Shown here piece by piece: positions 48,733 to 59,484 of a DNA stretch of 64,000 bases. The stretch comes from Cadophora sp. MPI-SDFR-AT-0126 (lineage: Eukaryota; Ascomycota; Leotiomycetes; Helotiales; Ploettnerulaceae). The stretch spans positions 372,001 through 436,000 of the forward strand of contig JAGMVK010000027.1 of the NCBI GenBank assembly GCA_020747065.1, read 5' to 3'. A model generated the notes under the pieces. The model saw nothing but the letters and a program-made list of their open reading frames with translations, did not search any database and was not told the origin of the DNA. Numbering within the stretch: the stretch's first letter is position 1; each line of letters starts with the position of its first letter. A program made the translations under genes and the position numbers.

Positions 48733-50220
48733 TTACCCCTCGATCCTCACAGCAACACTCCCCCCAATATCCACAACACCCGCCCTCGTCTTCCCGTCCT
48801 CACCACCCTCTATCTCCTCCCTCAGAGGCAGCACACCCCTCCCCTCCCTCGCCTCCTCAAACTCCAATATCGGCTCCAGACTCTCATTCTCGCTCCCCAC
48901 AAACGTACCAAAATGCACCCCCACACTATTCCGCGACCTAACATCAACATGGATATCCATCGCATCAGCCGGCGAAGCATGAAGTGCCGACGGGATGTCT
49001 TTATGTGAGAGACGCAGACCGAGAGTGGAGAAGAAGGAGAGAGAGCCACCGCGCCAGATGGGGAGGAAGGAGAGGTCGATGGGGCCGAACTTCTGGCCGA
49101 TTTGAGTGAAGATTGGGCAGGTGGTGGTGGATGTGGACAAAGGGCGGTAACCGGTGTCGCCGGCGTGGTAGATTGTGCCTTTGCGTCGGGTTTGGCTTTG
49201 CGTCTGTGGTGATGTTGTGGAACCGGTTGAAGCGGATGTAGGAGCTGAAATTGGACTTGAGTCATTCGAGACGAGAAGCTGTTCCACCACCCACCCACAC
49301 CAGAGTGTGTTTCCTTGATCTAAGGGACTTCGTGCCGAATTATGCTGTGCAGGAACACAAGTGAATTTTAAATTCGTCTCCTGTTTTCTACCTTCGCTGC
49401 TCGAGTCTGAAAGTTCATCTGAATCCGCATACGAGTAGCCGAAGTCCTGTAAACTGAACTGCCTCTCCTCCCACCAATCGAGCTCGATAATCAGATCATT
49501 TGGGATACCGAGAGCTGCGAACCATATTTTATTCCCTAGGGGCACGAAATACTTCGCCTCGGGGAATTTCTTCAATATTGCTTGAATGGTTGGTAAGTCC
49601 AGATGGTCGTAGTGGTTATGTGAGATGACCACGGCATTGCAACCTATTTTGTCAGTGAGATATTCAAGGGCAATAAGCTTCAATTCGGATTTCGACATTT
49701 ATCCAGGATATGTAGATGAACGAGTCAATAGATAGATCAACTTACCAGGAAAGTCTTCCACCTGACACGGTGCTTTCCTCAGCCTCCCCGGACCGGTATA
49801 CTGCGTAGGCCCCGCCCTAGCAGAGAAAATCGGATCGAAAACAATCCATAACTTCTCTTTCCCTTCCACTTTCTCTGCCCCTCTAGATTCTAATCTCATC
49901 GTCCCCTCAAGCGGCAACTGCACCATAACCCCTGCATGGCCCAGAGTCGTTCCAATGATACACTCATCGCCGTTTAAACTCCTCGCCTTCAAATCCGCAT
50001 CCCCCCAGTCCGGAACCACGACTTTCACATCGTTGATATCGGGATATTTCTTTGCAAGATTGGGGTACAGACTTAGTGGGAAGGATGACTGCAGGATTTC
50101 GGTCCAGGTTGGTGGAGAGGCGGAGGGCCAGGGGTTACTGAATGACGTACCGGTGTTGTTCGTGTGGTGTGAGGGACGGCTGGGATTAGGTCTTTGGAAA
50201 GGGCTCCATGTGTTGGACAT
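48733..50220 (-). CDS. NAPE-PLD-like metallo-beta-lactamase-fold hydrolase
   Basis: Two exons, complement of 49746-50220 and 48733-49643 (intron 102 nt), 461 aa. The metal-binding motif HNHYDH is at residues 167-172. Further zinc ligands are likely the His in VPAQHNSARS, the Asp in HAGDTGY and the His in GVHFGTF. The upstream region has the ATLGHAG-like block TTLGHAGVMVQL and DPIFSARAGP, as in N-acyl-phosphatidylethanolamine phospholipase D and its bacterial and fungal relatives (beta-lactamase_2/PF12706). Such enzymes cleave phospholipid phosphodiester bonds. A Ser/Thr-rich insert (SPISAPTSASTGSTTSPQ region) is low-complexity. No signal peptide. Substrate identity is not proven. Confidence 0.87.
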
Positions 50221-51159
50221 TTTGATTTTGAATAGAGGGAGCGCTGGGAATCTGAGGTGGTGTCGGTGGTGATATTTCTTTGATGTTGAACGTCTGAGAT
50301 GAGATTGGTGGATGACGTCGTTTGCACCGGTAACGAATTTCGCTTTGGAAAGCTTGGATGTTTGGAGGCGACAAAGGCAGCCTTTGTTTACACCTGGATT
50401 TCGGAGAGTGATTGGTTAGAAACTTTGTGACGATCGAATGAGATCCATGGACCGATAGTTGACCGTAAAGAAAGATTCTTTTTCATTGCAAATTATAGGA
50501 ATACTGTTCGTTTGGAAGCACTGTGCAAGACATCAAAAGTGCTAAAATGTGGTCAACTAAAATCTCTTGCCTCTTTAAGTGCCTGCAAAATAACTTTTGT
50601 TTAAAACAAACCAGAGCTAATGTAAGCAAGTGAAGAGATATCATTTCGTGGACTTTAATCGTCCTGAAGTTGGGTTTACATTTCACGCTCGCTCACCCCC
50701 CTAATCGCATCGCCCGGCTTTTAATGGTCGAAGATCCCTGCAAACCGGCATTTCTCCATGTGTCAAACAGTCGCTCTCGACTTCCTCTTCGCAGACCCTA
50801 GAAGACTGGAGCGAGCTCCAGCGGCTTGACTAAATGAGATATCATGTGACCTTAACGTGCTTCAACAAATTACCAATTCACTCAATGGAGTTGGTCCAAG
50901 GAAGTTCTCATACAGTATCTCCTGTGAGTCTTCAATCGTACAATAATGTGATCTCTGAGTATTTTCCCTCGATGGGACACTCAAGCTGTCTTATCACGTG
51001 TAGTCGGCTAAGCGCGAGCCTTGTCGACCTTCGAACTTCGATAAACCTGCCTAATGCGCTTGAATTTTCTTTCCTCCTTTCACCCAACAGTCACGTACCG
51101 AGATCTGTGCTCTTAGCTCATAATTTCTCACATTCTGTGCAGCGAGTCTTGGTTAGGAA
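50221..51159. other. Divergent region between NAPE-PLD-like gene and NLR
   Basis: About 940 bases without a supportable gene. A 182-codon plus frame at 50834-51382 overlaps the NLR start in another frame and has no family content, so it is taken as chance. Confidence 0.5.
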
Positions 51160-54014
51160 ATGCGTCTTTTGCATCTTCAAAGTGGTAACCTCAGCCTCAC
51201 TGAGGATTACACCGAACATGTTCCGCCCTACGCGATACTGTCTCATACCTGGGGAAATGACACAGAGGAAGTCACATTCAACGATCTTCGAGCAGGCTTT
51301 TACACGCAAAAACCAGGATACAGAAAGATCGAGTTTTGTGGCAAACAAGCAGCAAGAGATGGGCTCCAATACTTCTGGGTAGACACGTGTTGTATCAACA
51401 AATCCAATCTTACAGAGCTTTCAGAGGCGATTAATTCTATGTTCCGCTGGTATCAGGATGCGGCCAGGTGCTACGTTTACCTTTTGGACGTTTCTAAACG
51501 ATGCAATGCAAATGAATCGTTCTCCCGACCGGGATGGGAATCAGAATTCCGGCACAGTAGATGGTTCACTCGAGCTTGGACACTTCAGGAACTTATTGCC
51601 CCAAAGTCAGTCGAATTCTTTTCTCGGGAGGGCGAACGAATAGGCGACAAGGAATCGCTAGAGCCATCAGTTCACGAGATTACGGGGATTTCAGTGGAGG
51701 TATTGCGAGGGAAGCCTCTCGTGGAAGTGACTGTTGATGAGCGGATGCTTTGGGCGGCAAAACGAACAGCGAAGCGTAGAGAGGACGAGGCTTATTCCCT
51801 ACTGGGAATTTTTGGCCTGCACATGCCATTGATCTATGGTGAGGGGAGAAAGAATGCCTTCATGCGACTTGAGAGGGAAATTGACGAACGCTCAAAAGGT
51901 AACATTCGTAACCCTTGATAAGTCCTCGATCTAATGGGAGCTGGAGTTCTAAATTAGCTAACATGCTTGGATTCTGTACAGGTGCTAATATATATGGCAA
52001 TGTTCACTGGATGATACCGCGGGCTATTAATAGTCTATTCACGGGGCGTTCTGACCTACTTTCTCGGATACAGACAGCTCTCGAAATCGATTCTATCTCT
52101 CTACCGCAGAGGCAAAGGAGATTCATAATTACAGGATTAGGAGGACAAGGAAAGAGCGAGATATGCTTACAGATTGCGAGCTTAATGAAGCAGAAGTACG
52201 TCCTTCCTACAGCGTCTAAACACCAGTATTCTAGCTTATGCTACAGGTTCTGGGGAATATTCTGGGTCGATGTCGACAAGCCATCCGCTGCTGAGCGTGA
52301 CTTCATCGCTATTGCAAAACTACTCGGCCACACAGTTGAAAGTGTCCTCGAAGCACTTCAGTTACTAGCGACTACCCATCAAAAGTGGCTTCTAATTCTC
52401 GATAATGCCGACAACCCGGACTTCGACTATCAGGTCTACTTCCCACCCGGCAACCACGGTGCTGTTCTTCTGACATCTCGCGTTGTCGAATGTAGGCGAT
52501 ACAGTCCAAACGCCTTTGTAGCCTTAGAGGGTCTGGACGATCAAGACTCAAAAGACTTGTTACTCAAAGCGGCTGAAGTAGATCCGAGGTCGTGGCCGGA
52601 CCATGATGACCAAGCTAAAAGAGTAGTCAACCTCCTCGGATCCCACACACTTGCCTTACTACAAGCTGGAGCATATGTCAGCCAAGGTCACTGCCTACTC
52701 GAGCAATACCCAAAGGTTTATCAACGGCAGCGACAACGGCTCTTACAATACCGGCCAACCCAAGCTCAGTCGAGGTATTGCGATATCTACGCAACTTTCG
52801 AAGCTTCAGCAGACATCTTAGAACATTCCCAAAAGCAGTCTGCAAGCGATGCTCTTCGCTTACTCGAGATTCTGTCGATGCTTAGCTCTACTGTACTTCC
52901 TCTGCAGATTTTTGAGGAGGGATGGAAGGGTTGCAGAGAGATCTTGGAAGCTGGTGACGAAGTTAGGGACATTCACGAGCTCTCTCAAGATCACATCTCG
53001 AAACTACCAGGATTCATGGTTCCACAAGAAGCCGAATGGGATTCTTTTCGTCTCGTTGAAGCCAGCTCTCTCCTCGCCTCGCTGTCACTGGTCAATCGAT
53101 ACGATCTTGATGGCAACAGTATGTTATCTATGCATGCGCTTACTCACGCTTGGGCCAAGGATCGACAAGGTTCAAAGTGTCAAAGTGTGGCATGGATCGC
53201 GACTGGCTGTGTTCTTGGATTCTCTTGGTCAAGGCTTGGGCTTTGGCGGACACAAGAGAGACTGTTGCTTTCGCATATCTTATCTTACTTGGATATAAAG
53301 GTTAAGGAGGCATTCAAGTCAGTATCAAAAACAGTTATCACGCCGATCCTTGTCAAGTGTGGTTGGGCACTGCTCTTTATGCGTCAAGATTTTAAGCTTA
53401 GTCAACTGTTACGAGACTTGTTCTTTGAGCTTAACCAGAGCCCCAACGAGCCGTCGAGAGAATTCTTATTGCTATATAACCTTCAAGCAATAAGTATGAG
53501 TGGCAACGGGCAGGTTCAGGAAGCTGTTGCGCTGCTTGAGCAAGTAGTCGAGATACAGAAGACTACGCAACCTGAGACGCACCCTGATCTACTCGCCTCT
53601 CAGCATACGCTTGCAATGACCTACTACAGGAACGGGCAGGCCAAGGAATCCTTAGTACTACTTGAACAAATAGTCGAGATCGAGAAAACTACACTACCCG
53701 AGACGCACCCGGACCGGCTTGTATCGCAGCACGAACTCGCTAGGGTATATAAAGCAAATGGACAAGTCAAAGAAGCCGTGGCGCTACTCGAGCATGTAGT
53801 CGAGATCCGAATAACTACACTACCTGAGATGCACCCGGACCGGCTCGCGTCGCAGCACGAACTCGCTAGAGCTTATAAGGCGAATGGGCAAGTCAAAGAA
53901 GCCGTGGCGCTACTTGAGCAAGTAGTCGAGATTAGACGGAAAACATTACTTCCTAGTCATCCTAGTCGTGTAAGATCCGAGAAGGCACTTTCATATTACT
54001 TGTCATTACTTTGA
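51160..54014 (+). CDS. NOD-like receptor: HET, NB-ARC and TPR domains
   Basis: Two exons, 51160-51898 and 51982-54014, 923 aa. The N-terminal HET domain (PF06985) begins with PPYAILSHTWG at about residue 22 and has the FWVDTCCINK and RAWTLQEL blocks. A STAND nucleotide-binding domain follows, with P-loop GLGGQGKS at 298-305 and Walker B LLILDN near 383-388. The C-terminus has tetratricopeptide repeats of 42 residues (from about 758) of the kinesin-light-chain type, nearly identical to each other. Such three-part proteins act in non-self recognition: the repeats sense, the NB-ARC switches, and HET triggers programmed cell death in heterokaryon incompatibility. The frame is intact. No RIP-type stops are seen despite the repeats. 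The substrate or partner is unknown. Confidence 0.93.
53514..54011 (+). repeat. Four 126-nt coding repeats (42-residue TPR units) in the NLR
   Basis: Units begin at 53514, 53640, 53766 and 53892, exactly 126 bases apart. Each encodes a unit of the form VKEAVALLEQVVEI...HPDRLASQHELARxYKANGQ. Units 2 to 4 are close to identical also at the nucleotide level, which suggests recent exchange or duplication. The last unit ends early and is capped by a divergent helix. Confidence 0.92.
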
Positions 54015-55318
54015 ATGACAGACTCTGTTCCAGAAATCCGTTCCCCTTCTCATACAAGAAATCAATTCGGTCAAGTAATGCTATGTACATATCTCTTTCG
54101 GTTCAAGAGAAGAAGCTCAAGGGAGGCAAGAAAGGCTGAACGGGCATCGCATTCATCGATATCTCGGACGCAAATTTCTCCTACTCCTTCTTTGCGCCCA
54201 GCCATTGGGGTGTGTTCGATTCTCGCCTCCCCACCGGGATCTTCCCGCTCTCTTCATCCGATCTGCTCGAAAGCCAGCCATCTCTATCTCCAGCACCATC
54301 ATCACCAGCACGACCTGGATGTGCAAATTCCTCATCGGCTCGGCTTGGTGACGCCCGATTTGCCTGAGAAAATCACCTGAGGGACGAAGGTTCTCTTCAC
54401 GGCGTTCTGGCTGCTGGCGCTGGCGTTTTCGCTTTTTGAATTTTTTTGATCCCGGAGACGAGGGGGAGGATATTGGAGGGTGGGGATGTAGATCTGGTGT
54501 TGAGGATGGGGAGGGGGACTGGCATGAGCAGGAGGAGGGAATTAGGGGGAGGAGGATTGAGGCGGGGTTGAGGGGGTTTGGTGTCGTGTGGATGGGGTGG
54601 TTGAGATGGATGGAGGTGTTGTTGAAGTGGTATTGTTGATGAAGAGGATTGATTGATTAAGCGAGAACAGGATGATGGGGACAACAAAGCGAGATGATGC
54701 CGTTGACTTTTTCAAATCTAAGCATGTCGTGAAGCAAAATCGAGAAAACAAAATAGTAATGAAATGAGAATTTTGACAATGAGACTGAGCACTAAACTCC
54801 CAACACCGTAGTAGTGATTTCCGAGGATTGGGCACTCTCTGGATTCACAGCTTTTCGATCCTCTAATGCGACTGCCCATATCAAGGCATACAGGAATAGC
54901 AAAGATCCAACAGAATGATTACATAGCCGGCTCTCCCTGCGCCCAGCTTCGTCGGACTATAGCGAGATTATTTTCTCATTCAAAAGAGGCACCTAAATGG
55001 AGGAAGCTTGGTAAAGCTAGGACATGGTCCTATTTGATCTCATCACTTGATAGCGGGTAACGATTAAAGCTAAGTCAAAGTGAGATACGTAGTGTTCTCT
55101 TTTTTCTTGGGCGTGAAGTATTGCTTTGCTAATGAGGTTCAGTAGGCTACCCCAAAGAAAAGGAGAGATGAAAGGATGAGGTATTAAATTTTTTAATGTT
55201 TTGAATAGACACAGCAAGAGCAAAGCTATCGCAGAGGTATAGATTCGCAATGCTCAAAGGCTGCACATGAAAAGCATATTCACGAATGCACATTCCACAG
55301 GACCCATGTCCACCTAGT
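54015..55318. other. Intergenic, no supportable gene
   Basis: About 1.3 kb between the NLR and ERG20, including a strongly G-rich plus strand at 54450-54610. Proline-rich minus frames over this stretch are a product of composition. No conserved block was seen. Confidence 0.45.
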
Positions 55319-56414
55319 CTACTTGCTTCGCTTGTAGATCTTCCCCAAGAAGCTCTCGAAAACAGTCCTCTTCAACCCCTCAGACTCATCAACCTCCGCA
55401 ATCATCTTTCTGATCTCGCCCACACGCTTCTCCTCGTAATCCTTGTAGATCTGCTCCAGTTTCAGCTCGTCAAAGAGCTTCTTGACAGCAGCCTCATTCT
55501 CCTTGTTCTTGCGTCCGTAGTTCTCCTCCAATACCTTCCTCTGCTCTGGAGTCACGATTGCTAGAGCCTTGTTGACCAGCCACGAGCACTTGTTATCCAT
55601 GATATCCGTACCGATCTTGCCGATATGTTCTGGGAGACCGAAGTTGTCCAGGTAGTCGTCCTGGATCTGGAAGTACTCGCCGAGAGGAATCAGAATGTCT
55701 TCTGCCTGCTTGAGGTTCTTTGGCGTGGCGATATTCTGATGGTACAGCGCGAGAGCAACGGGCAGGTAGAAAGAGTAGTATGCTGTCTTGTAGATGACGA
55801 TGAATTGGTATTTGTCCAGCGAGAAGTTGTCCAGGTCGACCTTGTCTTCTGGCGCTGTGAGCAAGTCGCACAATTGGCCGAGCTCGGTTTGGAATGTCAC
55901 TTCATGGAACAACTCGATGAGGTCGATGTATGAAGGGTGCGTCTTGAAGTATTTCTTGAGGAGGGTGTAGATGGCGGACTCGAGCATGAATGCGTCGTTG
56001 ATGGCTACCATTCCTACTTGCGGCTGACGGTACCAGCATGGCGCTCCTCGTCGAGTGATGCTGCTGTCCATGATGTCGTCTGAAACCAGGAAGAAGGCTT
56101 GAAGGAGTTCGGTCATCCATCCCAATGTTGCGGCCTGGAAGTATTGTTCTTCGGTGAGGGGGGCTTCGAGGAGGAGGGAGACTGAGTCGGGTACAGACAT
56201 TCCGCGATTACATTTTCCGCCGATGGTATTGGCATTAAGGGACTGCGAATTGTTAAATATGCACGCTTCAATTGCACATCAAATCTATGCTTACAGCTTT
56301 GTACCACTCAACGAAAGCCTCTGGAAGATTGTAGTGCTTCGCATGGTCAAGTAAATCCTCAACCAGCTTGGGGAAGACTGATTCAAACTCCTTGAGGGTA
56401 GTAGTTTTCGCCAT
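55319..56414 (-). CDS. ERG20: Farnesyl diphosphate synthase
   Basis: Two exons, complement of 56295-56414 and 55319-56242 (intron 52 nt), 347 aa, the usual length. The first aspartate-rich motif DDIMD is at 95-99 and the second DDYLD at 235-239, both binding Mg-diphosphate. Other family marks are GGKCNRG near the start of exon 2, the aromatic pair before the first motif (AFFLVSDD) that limits product to C15, [10 protein letters not shown], and the C-terminal basic tail KIYKRSK. It condenses IPP with DMAPP and GPP to FPP for sterols, dolichol, ubiquinone and protein prenylation. Cytosolic and essential. It is divergent from APC8. Confidence 0.97.
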
Positions 56415-57039
56415 GTTGGACTTGGTGTTGTCGCGGACGAGGTATTTATGAATCGACTGGTGTGAAGGATAGTTGAGTATGGAAACGTGTATCACCAAGT
56501 CAATTCTGCCTAAGAGCATACAAAGATGGAGCTTCGAGGCGGTCGAGGAAAAGGGGGACAGGGGATGGCTGAGAGCGGTGAATGGTGGGGGTGGCAGAAT
56601 TGACATGCAGGTCAAGTCTGGGCAGGGATCCAGATGTCAAAGATTCAAAATAATCCATGAGCAAATCGCATCTTGATTTGATCAACCCAGATATTCTGCC
56701 ACAAAGTTCATGCGAAATATTCTTCGAGTGATTTCTGAGTATTAAAGTTTAAAAGATTTCCTTGTTGCCGATCTCGAGTATACATACATACTATATCAAC
56801 TACCATTGCACGCGACAAAAGTCAACAAAACGCGTCAAGCGTGCTTGCTTGCTTTCCTTTCCACAGCTGAGGTTCGGCCCGCAGCCTCGTCAGGCGAGAC
56901 AATACAAGAACATCACCAGCACAACAAATACCGAGCAAAGGCCTCTGACCTTCGACGGACCCCTATTACCGAGGAGGAGTTCTATCTCCGGCGACTCTGC
57001 ACGCCATTGATACAGCGCCAAAGTGGCCTATTTGCAACC
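56415..57039. promoter_or_regulatory. Divergent promoter of ERG20 and APC8
   Basis: A 625-base region shared by two essential genes. An ACGCGT (MluI cell-cycle box) lies at 56830-56835, about 205 bases upstream of the APC8 start; a single copy is weak evidence for MBF control. A plus frame open through 56806-57039 joins the APC8 frame but is taken as leader, because the conserved protein begins at 57040. Confidence 0.5.
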
Positions 57040-59183
57040 ATGGTTTTTCTCACTCCACAAGGCATCGCTGAAATGCGCGCGAACCTGCAAGAGGCCGTGG
57101 TCAAATGTTCCGAACGATGTTTATATCAATCTGCCAAATGGTTCGTAAGCTCCCCATTCTATAAGCATAGACTAACCCAAGCGCAGGGCAGCAGAGCTCC
57201 TCGATTCACTTCCCACTCCCGAGGAATCCACAGAGCCCGAGGACTCGCAGATGACAGAAGTGCCATCGACTCCCCTCCCACCTATCGTTGTTACTGGCAA
57301 CCCAGACCCCGAAGAAGCCGTGCTAGAGGCAAAAGAAATAAATCAATACCTATTGGCGAAGTCGTTCTTTGATTGCCGCGAATTCGATCGATGTGCTGCT
57401 GTGTTCCTCCCAGATACAGTTCTCTCCGGCATCCTTTCCACCGCAACCGCAAAGAACCCAAGTGCTTCTACACCACAAGGGAAGGGAAAGACTAGGATAT
57501 CGGGGGCTCGTCCCAGTGCTGCGGCGGTGCCTATACCAAAGCTTAGTCAAAAGAGTCTGTTCCTTGCATTATATGCGAAATTCATGTCTGGAGAAAAGAA
57601 GAAAGATGAGGATAGCGAAATGGTTATGGGCCCACATGATGGTGGCAGCGCAGTCAACAAACAATTGATTGTGATCAGTCGATTCCTCGAGACTTGGTTC
57701 CTGGACCATACCGACGAGAACGGGGTTGTTCATGGCAGTCAAGGATGGCTTGAATACTTGTGGGTGTCATCAAGTGTAAAGGTTACAACTACTGACTACC
57801 TCAGATACGGCATGGTACTTGCAAAGGACAAAAATGAGTCCCAGGCCATGCACTGGCTAATTCAAAGTGTAACATTATATCAAATGAACTGGAGCTGTTG
57901 GTTGGAAATGACCTCGCTGATTGGTAGAGTCGAGGAGGTAAGTTTCAAGATTCTGGTATCTGAACATGCCTAACATTTCACAGCTGAATCAACTGAATTC
58001 AATCGTCCCCGCGCATATATTTGGCTTCATTTTCAACATCCACACCGCCCTCGAATTATATCAGTCAAATCAAGAACTTGCCGATAGCTTGAGTCAATTG
58101 CTTACGGTATTCCCAACAAGTCCATTCATACTCACATGTGTGGCTCTTTTAGCTTATCACACCAAAGACTTTGTCACCGCCGACGCTCACTTCAGTAATT
58201 TGTTGGCTCTCCATCCACATCGACTGGACTCTTTGGATCACTACTCAAATATCCTTTATGTCATGAACTTACGGCCGAAACTGTCTTTCCTCGCCCATCT
58301 TTGCTCGGCCGTGGACAAATTCCGCCCAGAATCTTGTGTGGTTATTGGAAATTATTATTCCCTGCTCTCCTCGCACGAAAAGGCGGTTCAGTACTTCCGT
58401 CGCGCACTTACCCTAGATCGTTCATGTCTGAGCGCATGGACCTTGATGGGACACGAATATGTAGAATTGAAGAATACACATGCAGCTATCGAGTCATATC
58501 GAAGAGCAGTGGATGTTAACAGGCGAGATTACAGAGCATGGTATGGGCTAGGCCAGACCTACGAAGTGCTGGAAATGCATGCATACGCACTGTGGTATTA
58601 CAAACGAGCAGCAGGCTTAAGACCATGGGACGGGAAAATGTGGATGGCCGTCGGATCATGTCTTCAGAAAATGGGCCGAGATTTAGAAGGCATCAAGGCA
58701 TTGAAGCGAGCTCTACAGGCTGACAGCTACTACGATGCTGGAGTTGGTAGCTCGTTTGGAAGTGGAGGTAGGGAAAGGGCTGCAATCATGGATCCCGAAA
58801 TTCTACTTCAGATTGCAGGGATGTACGAACGACTCGAAGACGAAGCGGAAGCAAAATCATATATGGAGATGTGCGTGGCTCAAGAAGAAGGAGCGGCTGA
58901 AAACCTCGATTCTTCAGTCGTCAATATTCACGCCGATTCCCAATCTTCAGACGACGATGCGAGGCCTCAAGCAGGCGGGGGTGGTGGAGACACAGGCACG
59001 GGTGTGACAGCTGCGACGTCGAAGGCGAGGATGTGGCTGGCGAAATATGCCATGAGGACAGGTGATTATAATCGAGCTATGCAGTTAGCGACGGAACTAT
59101 GTCAGGATGGTGTTGAGGTCGAGGAGGCTAAAGCGTTGGTTAGGGAGGTCAGGGTCAGGCAGGAAGCTGGTGGGAATATTTAG
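57040..59183 (+). CDS. CDC23: Anaphase-promoting complex subunit 8 (Cdc23)
   Basis: Four exons: 57040-57140, 57187-57759, 57805-57937 and 57984-59183, 668 aa. The N-terminus shows LYQSAKWAAELLDSL, formed across the first junction (donor GTTCGT), and KSFFDCREFDRCAAVF, hallmarks of APC8. From about residue 270 come tandem TPR motifs, with SSHEKAVQYFRRALTLD, LMGHEYVELKNTHAAIESYRRAVDVN and WYYKRAAGLRPWDGKMW among the best conserved. An acidic and Gly-rich insert (about 570-600) precedes the last helices. APC8 is a scaffold TPR subunit of the nuclear ubiquitin ligase that drives anaphase and mitotic exit. The third junction removes 45 nt, an intron divisible by three, without a stop, so a retained form would be translatable. 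Confidence 0.95.
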
Positions 59184-59484
59184 AGATAAGGTGGCTATGA
59201 GTAATGAATAATTGATACCCCAGGAAGCTTTGTCTTTTCTTACCCCTGACTCAAGCGAGGAAAGTGACTTGTTCTTCTCATGTAAGCGAGGGCAGTAAGT
59301 CAATAAACCTCTTACATTAATGTCATCTTTCCAAGAGCCTAGGATACTGTAACTCCAACCCAAAAGCCGCACGTAGTAATGAACATCGGAAAAACATGAA
59401 TCATCTCCAAAACACCACCCCCCTCCGTCTCCATCACGCCATCTCCACACCCCACTATCATTCAACCCCCACCCCCCAATACTC
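59184..59484. other. Convergent intergenic region
   Basis: A 301-base gap between the APC8 stop and the PNPOx-like stop; only 3' flanks seen. Confidence 0.5.

Noticed and set aside
50834..51382. 182-codon plus-strand frame
   Set aside because: Overlaps the HET domain start in another frame and has no family content; the NLR frame is clearly the coding one.
54397..54835. Proline-rich minus frames and a Gly/Glu-rich plus frame
   Set aside because: Explained by strand-asymmetric G-rich composition; no conserved block, no plausible start context or splice partners.
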